Assembly (NCBI GenBank): GCA_025769875.1
Contig: JAGFNK010000319.1
Location: 1-61,002 of the forward strand
Source: Russula earlei
Lineage: Eukaryota > Basidiomycota > Agaricomycetes > Russulales > Russulaceae
Direction of reading: 5' to 3'
Length of the DNA: 61,002 bases
The position numbers were made by a program, and so were the translations under genes. The notes under the pieces were generated by a model, which had not been told where the DNA came from, did no database searches, and worked only from the letters and a program-made list of their open reading frames with translations. Below, in pieces: positions 54,949-61,002 of the stretch (position 1 is its first letter; the number at the start of each line of letters is the position of its first letter).

Positions 54949-55800
54949 AGAGCTGCACATACAAAATTTGCACAAAGATGTGCACCCACACATTGGTGAC
55001 ACATATTCTGCCTTATGACATGCTTGCAATACCCCACTTGGAAGGAGTGGAAGGAAGGGTTAGAAAAAATATTTTACATATCACATATAAACCCAGCAAA
55101 TCACACCAGAAAATAACTCATATTTGAAATGGACTCATATTAGTTTATTATGTCACTTACATCACACCTGTCATTCCTGTCACTCCCAGAAAATCCCAAA
55201 ATCCAGTTCAAGTTCAAGATTCAAGAATTCTCGGTTGGTAAAAGGGGTCTCAAGATCTGACACACACATGATACAAACAGTGCAGTCCATGATTCAGGTG
55301 TTCTGGCATCTTCTGGACCCCAAACCACTCAGTAACACAGAAGCAACTATTGCTTCTATGAGCTGCCTTTGCTTCTATAGCACCGACCTGTACTACAGTA
55401 GCATGAACTTTATCCCTGAGGGTTATATAAAGCCCCCAGTTTGTAGCAGTTGAGCCTTAGGCTTGACTTAGTTTGCCAATCCCTAACAGTTGACTCCTAC
55501 CCTGTCTGCAGAGCCCCTCTTATCTTGTTGCCATACTCTGAAAGGATCTAATACTCCTTCCCCTCCATGAGTATTGCTTGCTTGACTGAAGCATATCTGC
55601 ATTGGTAGGACACATTCTTAGACATGACCATTGATCTTATTTAAGGCACTTTGGAGCCTTAACACTAAGGCAGGGTAGAGATGAAGGTTGTCAAGGGTGT
55701 TCAAGTAAGCATTCTCAAATGATATATATCCTCTCTCAGCCACTCTTAAGTAAGCAATGAGTAATACCCCCTGCCATCAAGGAAGTCATGAATGGAAGTG

Positions 55801-56280
55801 TGTTGAAAATAGACGCAGTATGTGTGATTAGATAGCAGCAGATGATAAGATCGCAGGCAGATCTATCAGACAATAGTTCAGTTTGGTTGACACAAAACTG
55901 ATATAAATAATGTACCTATCAGACAATAGCTACAATGCGTCGTCAGTACTGTGAGATAAGATATCATAGTGTAAATACTCACTTCAGTTTGGTTGACACA
56001 AAACTGAAGTGATCTATATACTTTGTGGCGTTCTTAAGTACCTGAGACCACCACTGGATGCAGTACAGTTAACTACCATCACAGATCACTAAGTAAGTCC
56101 GAGGATCAGTTGTAAGTAGCTACCGATTGTCCTAAATCACTCTATCAGTGTAACTAACGCATGCTGCAGCGTATGAGCTGAGCCGGTGATGCCCGGTCTG
56201 GGTGATCTGACGTGTCAACACATCCGAGTTGTGATCATATCACAACACACCTGAGACTCTGGGCAGTGCAGATCTCAACA
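55801..56280 (+). mobile_element. Solo LTR, family I
   Basis: 480 bp with ends TGTTGAAAATAG and AGATCTCAACA and exact TSD AAGTG (55796-55800, 56281-56285). It is the only copy in the window. It holds two direct copies of TTCAGTTTGGTTGACACAAA about 115 bp apart and a TATA-like GATATAAATAATG near 55900. Orientation is taken from that TATA. Confidence 0.85.
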
Positions 56281-56285
56281 AAGTG

Positions 56286-56881
56286 ATGAGAAAGGATCCT
56301 TGATAAGTGAAATGATAGACAGGGGCCAATGTTTCCAAATGGCAACATATGGATGAGTTGAACAAATAATGGTTCAACTGCTTGACGAGGTCAGGGTTGG
56401 TAGGCAGCACCGCAAAAGTGTGGGCAGTTTTGGCCCAGAAGGTTGAGACAAAGGTGTCAGTGGATGGTCACTGGAGCAAGTGACCTATAGTAGGGATGGA
56501 AGAGTGTGTGTCACATCATCCTGCTTCTTCCAAAGGACACCAGTGTTCAAGTTCGCTTTGTCAGACACAGTAAACTTGAAACTGGCGAGGGTGAAAGGTG
56601 TATTCTGCACAATCAGAGGGGTTAAAGAAGCCATGCAGAATGGGAGGAAGGTTTTCTTGTTTGGAAGTGGGGTCATCCTCTGTGTAAGTCCCCAGGAGAG
56701 GAAGTACTGCAATAGGGGGAAGTCCAGGTGGTGGAGACAGCCCCAGAACAAGGGGGAAAGATTGGGGAAGAGTGAGAAGTTGGATGTTGGGAGTATGAGG
56801 CTCCAGAGACCCAGTGGTTGGGATGTTGTCAGACACTTGATGGATCAACTGGTTAGCATAGGGTGGTAGAGACTGTCCAGA
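56286..56881 (-). other. Degraded coding-like stretch
   Basis: Reverse frames 56485-56751 (containing PFTLASFKFTVSDKANLNTG and VLWKKQDDVTHTLPSLL) and 56561-56848 overlap and look like a frameshifted former protein. No family recognised. A forward frame (56480-56869) is its shadow. Confidence 0.3.
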
Positions 56882-57169
56882 TGTCAGGACTCACTGTTGA
56901 ACAATCCTGTTCAAGAGTGAGATAAGAGATTGGAGTCAAGTTGACTGAGTTCTAGGATGAAGTTGGTGAAGAGCACAGTCCAAAAAAGTAACAAGTACCA
57001 GAGGGGAACTGGCACTTGTTGTGAGAGGTAATCACAGAAGGAGAGAGCCATGGTGTACTAGATAAGGCAGTCCTAAAGGAATACCTTTGGTAGTGGAGTG
57101 CCACAAATCAAATGGACAGTCTGAAGACTGTCCGCTACTTTATTGAGTGCTTATATACTACAAGGGAAC

Positions 57170-58677
57170 TGTCATGAACCATTTCCCAGAGAGGGTCCTT
57201 GAAGGACCCTTCCTTAGTAGAAGAAATCCAGCCTCTATGGTGCCACCCTGCTCACACAGACAAAAGGGGTGAGTAGAGGTGTCCACAATATCACACACAC
57301 ATTGTCGCGCAAGCAGTTCTTGGCACAATTGACATACAGCAAGCCCCACTTAATGGCAACCCTTTTAGCAATAAAGGACAGTATTATAGCCTCACTAAGG
57401 ACCCTTTAGGACGACTCTAAGTGCTCTACAAAAGGCACTAACAGGATGCTAAAGACCCTACAATGTGTTATTAGACTAACTCTAATAACCATAGAACAAA
57501 CTATAAAGGAACACTAAGGACCTTAATAGAAGTATTAGGGTCGACTCTAAGGGACCCTAATAGCACTATATAAGGGACCTTATAGGCAACTCTATTCCCT
57601 GAATCAAACTACAAGTCCTCCAATGACCAGCCCTAAACTAACTGACAGTAAATGAATCAGGTGCTTTGCATGAGCACAAAAGCAGTGAACATGTGGACAG
57701 TAAAGGCTCTTACTCATCAATAGCAGCCTTCTTACTCAGTAGCTTACTGAGCATGACTGAGTATGCTCAGTAAGCATACTCCAACTTCTTACTCATCTGT
57801 CTATTGTGCTTGATAACAAGGTTATGACTTGTTCCCTATTAGGCAGTTCTCTTGTAATATATAAGTGCTCGATAAAGTAGTGGACAGTCTTCAGACTGTC
57901 CATTTGTTTACAGCACTCTCTACCCCTGGTGTTAGGATTCTCGTGTTCCACATTTCTCATCTGCCTACCTATGACTCATCCTCCTGACTCATATGCGCTT
58001 ATTCATCTGGCTTAGTGATTGCTTACTAACTTGCTTACTCATTGATCAGTAATGGCTTACTCACTACTTACTGATTGATGACAGATACTAGGAAATAATG
58101 ACTCACGCGTGAGTCATTTCTGACATTCCCGAATTGCGCTTTACGTATTTAGATACTACTGGTTCTCAGCTATGTGCACCCCAAGTTTCGTACGAATCGG
58201 ATCAGTAGTTGTGGAGATATTGTATAAATAGTCTGTGGTACTGAGAAGTCGAGCCCTATGCTTGACTTACTCTCTTACAACAAGAAACTATCATCTTGTC
58301 GATATACTAAACAATCTATTGAAGAACTCTAAGTGAAAGAGGCCCCTCTCTTCTCTTACATCTATTTTTCCTGAGATAACATCAAAGGATTCAAAGTTTA
58401 GTGCTTGAACTAAATCAAGCAACTCTTTCACTAAAGAGTCAATCATAAGATCTGTTAGGTCTTAACACCTGGGATACTCCCTAAAGGACCATCCCCTTGT
58501 GATCACTCTGGCTCCTTTTCTGCATGACTTCTCGATACTACCAGTAACCATACCTCTTTGGTACTTGGTACTGCTTTGGACCCTACTCCTTGCTCATGCC
58601 ATCTTGGATGCTTATCAACTCGTCTTTGAACTTATCCCTCGCTCTTGAACTGGATTGTTCAACAGTGAGTCTTGACA
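57170..58677 (+). mobile_element. LTR A inserted in opposite orientation into LTR A
   Basis: TGTCATGAACC to GTCTTGACA with TSD GGAAC (57165-57169, 58678-58682). LTR D at 57930-58467 splits it. Several CpGs are lost, so it is a middle-aged copy. Confidence 0.93.
57930..58467 (+). mobile_element. Solo LTR, family D
   Basis: 538 bp, TGTTAGGATTC to GGTCTTAACA, with TSD CCTGG (57925-57929, 58468-58472). It has the palindrome ATGACTCACGCGTGAGTCAT near 58099. It is the third layer of A, A, D. Confidence 0.93.
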
Positions 58678-59343
58678 GGAACTGCTAAATAGGGAACAAG
58701 TCATAACCTTGTTATCAAGCACACTTGTCAGATGAGTAAGAAGTTGGAGTATACTTACTGAGCATGCTCAGTCATGCTCAGTAAGCTGCTGAGTAAGAAG
58801 GCTCATTTGATGAGTAAGAGCCTTTACTGTCCACATGTTTATTGCTTAGTACCTGTGCAAAGCACCTGATTCATTTACTGTTACGGCCAGTCATCTGAGG
58901 ACTTGTAGTTTGGTTCAGGGAATAGAGTTGTCCATAAGGCCCCTTATATAGTTCTATTAGGGTCCTTAGAGTCGACCCTAATACTCCTATTAAGGTCCTT
59001 AGTATGGCCCTATAGTTCATTCTAAGGTTATTAGAGTTAGTCTAATAACATGTTATAGGGCCTATAGTATCTTCGTTAGTGCCTCTTGTGGAGTACTTTG
59101 GGTCATCCTAAAGGGTCTTTAGGGAGCCTATAATACTGTCGTATATTGCTAGAAGGGTCACCACTAAGTAGGGCTTGTTGTATGTCAATTGTGCCTAGAA
59201 TCAATCAACAATGGGCATGCAATATTGTGGACACCTCTACTCACCCCTTTTGTCTGTGTGAACAGGGTGGCATCATAGAGGCTGGGTTTCCTCTAATAAG
59301 GAAGGGTCCTTCAAGGGCCCTCTCCAGGAAATGGTTCATGACA

Positions 59344-59614
59344 CTCACCCCTCATCCAAACCATGCCATCCCAGGCTCATGGACCCTTAGTTGGAGGAGT
59401 AGCATCCCTGTAGTTTGTAGTATTTAATGCCCAATAGCTACCATCTCAAACAGAGGTGGACATTTGCCTCCTGGTCCCACAGCAATCACTAAAGGATGAC
59501 ATGCTGATAAGGCATGTGCAAGTGTCACCAAGCACATTGAGGTGTAATAAATTTATTTAAAATATTCTGAAGGCTATGAGTGAGAGGTCAGGTTAGTCTG
59601 GATGTCAAGTCCTG
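59344..59614. other. Gene-free gap
   Basis: No gene, LTR end or terminal repeat recognised. Confidence 0.35.
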
Positions 59615-60145
59615 TGTTAGGATTCAGTTTGCATCCCTGACTGTTTGTTTACCTATGCTTGCTTACTCATTTCCTCTTACTGCTGCTTACTGATTCACTG
59701 ACTGATACTTAGTGATATTGCTGACTGATAGGATGACTGATGCTTAGTGATTGCTTACTGGATTGATGACAGAGACTAGGAGAGAATTACTCACACGTGA
59801 GTCATTTCTGACACTTTCAAATTGAGATCTTTGCTTTTGGATACTACTGGATCTCAGTTATGTGCTCTCCAAGTTTCATACAAATTGGATCAGCCATTGT
59901 CGAGATATAGTATAGATACTCAGGTGTACCAAGAGTTGAGCCTTATGCTTGACTTACTTTCTAAAGAATTGTATATCATTCTCATTTCTCTCAAGCCAAG
60001 TCACTACTCTATGTGTAAGAGGCCCTTCTCTCCTCTGACATTCATTCTTCCTGAGATAATATCAAAGGATTTGAAGTCTAGTGCTTGAACTGTATCAAGC
60101 AACTCTTTCACTGGAGTTAGTATTAAGGTCAAGCAGATCTTAACA
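59615..60145 (+). mobile_element. Solo LTR, family D
   Basis: 531 bp, TGTTAGGATTC to AGATCTTAACA, with TSD TCCTG (59610-59614, 60146-60150). An older copy: the palindrome reads TTACTCACACGTGAGTCAT. Confidence 0.92.
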
Positions 60146-60640
60146 TCCTGGTGGTGCTGGATGCACATTGTCATCTGAGCCCAATGGGTGTTGCTGAATG
60201 CAGCCTGTCTGAAATGTGAAATGGGAAATGTTGTAGAAATGAATTGTGTAACATGGGCCAGTAAAGTGAAATCACAGTAGAAATTATGGCCAAGAAAGAG
60301 CAGATAGGGAAATGAAGCATGAAACACAAAGTTTTGAGGGATTTGTGTCCAAAATGAATCACCTGTGGTATGGCCACCACATTCAGTCTTCCAGTGACCT
60401 TCCAAAATTGGTCATATTGCTGACTCAGCAGCAATCAGATGCCTCTAGCTCATCAAGCATTCACTGCCAGTGTAAGAATGTTTGTTTGAGGCAACACTGG
60501 ACATAGTTCTTACTGCCCAAATCAACTACACAGACATTAATACTCTAGAAAGTTCAGAAAGTCCCCTGTGGCCATCTTGTCAGGGTGGCCAACTACCTGA
60601 CCTCATACAGTATAGGTGACTCAGGATCACTATGCAGTTC
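60146..60640 (-). other. Degraded coding-like stretch
   Basis: The reverse frame 60171-60434 (QYDQFWKVTGRLNVVAIPQV, then IHFGHKSLKTLCFMLHFPIC) has the look of former coding sequence, but I recognise no family. It crosses into LTR D at its 3' end in an alternative frame. Not called as a gene. Confidence 0.25.
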
Positions 60641-60646
60641 ATCAGG

Positions 60647-61002
60647 AAAAACCGGTCCGGTCCGTAGACACCGCTTAATTCTGTAGACTCCATAGACACC
60701 ATAGCACAACAACATACTATGTAGTGCTCTATAGCATCGTAGTAAGTCTATATTGCTCAATGTAGTTCCAGTAGTTGATGACTATACTTATGTAGGCACA
60801 GTAGATTAAACCGAGTCTACATATCACTATGTAGGACGATCAAAATTATGGTTGACTATGGAGATAATCGGTTTGTTACATTGCTCTATGGAGACGATCA
60901 TTTTGTTACATTGCTCTATGGAGATGATCATTTTGTTACATTGCTCTATGGAGACACTCGGTTCGCTACATTGCTCTACGGAGACAGTTGGTTTTTATAT
61001 GC
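60647..61002 (+). repeat. Family G repeat with 30-bp tandem units, cut by window end
   Basis: Matches 32577-32895 in its first 220 bp. From about 60857 a 30-bp unit (TATGGAGACGATCATTTTGT + TACATTGCTC) repeats nearly five times to the end of the window. Non-coding. The element continues beyond 61002. Confidence 0.7.

Larger units (their letters stand above)
52896..55249. mobile_element. Harbinger-type MITE hosting LTRs A and B
   Basis: Inverted ends of about 110 bp; the left starts GGCCCCTTTTACCAACCGAG. Both ends share the ACCAACCGAGAATTCTTGAA core and the GGGAGTGACAGG subterminal words with the complete Harbinger at 7929. Flanking TCA is present at both sides (52893-52895, 55250-55252). Without the LTRs it is about 550 bp and non-coding. 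Confidence 0.8.
52062..55664. mobile_element. Family E element with inverted P'Q'PQ layout
   Basis: Outer ends TGTTACCAAGTGG (52062) and GAGCCTTAACA (55664) with TSD CTAAG (52057-52061, 55665-55669). Ignoring the MITE at 52896-55249, the right part (about 52681-52892 plus 55253-55664) is a forward sequence PQ. The left part repeats both pieces in reverse as P' (52062-52357) then Q' (52361-52680). The Q'/P junction is palindromic (ATAGAAGCAAGGTTGCTTCTAT, pos. ~52655-52680). TATATAAAGCCCCC near 55423 gives the promoter of the forward copy. Confidence 0.65.
56882..59343 (-). mobile_element. LTR A (reverse) split by another LTR A
   Basis: Left end TGTCAGGACTC at 56882, right end GGTTCATGACA at 59343. 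The flanks (CCAGA and CTCAC) do not match, so this copy has lost its original TSD or arose by recombination. The forward LTR A at 57170-58677 interrupts it. Confidence 0.85.

Noticed and set aside
60857..61002. CRISPR array (30-bp periodicity)
   Set aside because: Units are contiguous with no spacers, inside a eukaryotic transposon-like repeat.

Overview
The window looks like a transposon-saturated block of a filamentous basidiomycete (Agaricomycete) genome. The evidence is introns of about 46-55 bp with GT..AG ends, Plavaka/KDZ, pogo-like and PIF/Harbinger transposases of the kind common in mushroom-forming fungi, Ty3/gypsy pol fragments, and no prokaryotic gene organisation. I cannot name the species. 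Almost every base from 1 to 61002 can be placed in, or next to, a mobile element. Most antisense ORFs are shadows of repeated LTRs.

Several LTR families recur, almost all as solo LTRs with TG..CA ends and short exact target-site duplications (TSDs). I call them A (about 960 bp, TGTCATGAACC..TCTTGACA), B (about 830 bp, TGTTATGAACC..TCTTGACA), C (about 600 bp), D (about 540 bp, TGTTAGGATTC..ATCTTAACA), E and I. The labels are mine.

Layout. 1-6085: solo LTR A, retroelement relics, a foldback-type repeat, a 1.8-kb AT-rich palindrome and a truncated LTR A. 6086-7297: a broken ORF split by LTR B. 7555-12400: LTR D split by a complete PIF/Harbinger transposon (Myb/SANT gene plus DDE transposase), itself split by LTR A. 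12538-16954: a gag-only LTR retroelement (family J) with both LTRs, PBS, PPT and TSD. 17083-21384: a decayed pogo element holding LTR B, which holds LTR D. 21385-26265: a TTAAGG-rich repeat, a TA-flanked element with a non-transposase ORF, a candidate host gene for a small secreted protein (24662-24998) and a TA-flanked MITE. 26266-29395: an almost intact pogo element. 29396-32895: GC-richer unassigned sequence with a frameshifted coiled-coil relic, then repeat fragments. 33900-42975: a Plavaka transposase gene broken by LTR D (holding C, A and B) and by a second pogo element (holding A). 42976-52050: a decayed Ty3/gypsy gag-pro-RT interrupted by LTR C (with a tRNA-like insert), a J-like LTR and a 4.4-kb foldback element holding LTR D. 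52062-55664: family E with an odd inverted layout, split by a Harbinger-type MITE holding LTRs A and B. 55801-61002: solo LTRs I, A-in-A-with-D and D, plus a repeat with 30-bp tandem units cut by the window end.

The window is best read as a layered insertion record whose order can be set from exact TSDs. The most complete units are the Harbinger element, the pogo element at 26266-29395, the gag-only element J, and the small secreted-protein gene. No single novel host pathway is evident. The most unusual material is structural: the foldback element with retroelement-derived arms, the gag-only element, the palindrome, and LTR regulatory modules shared between families.
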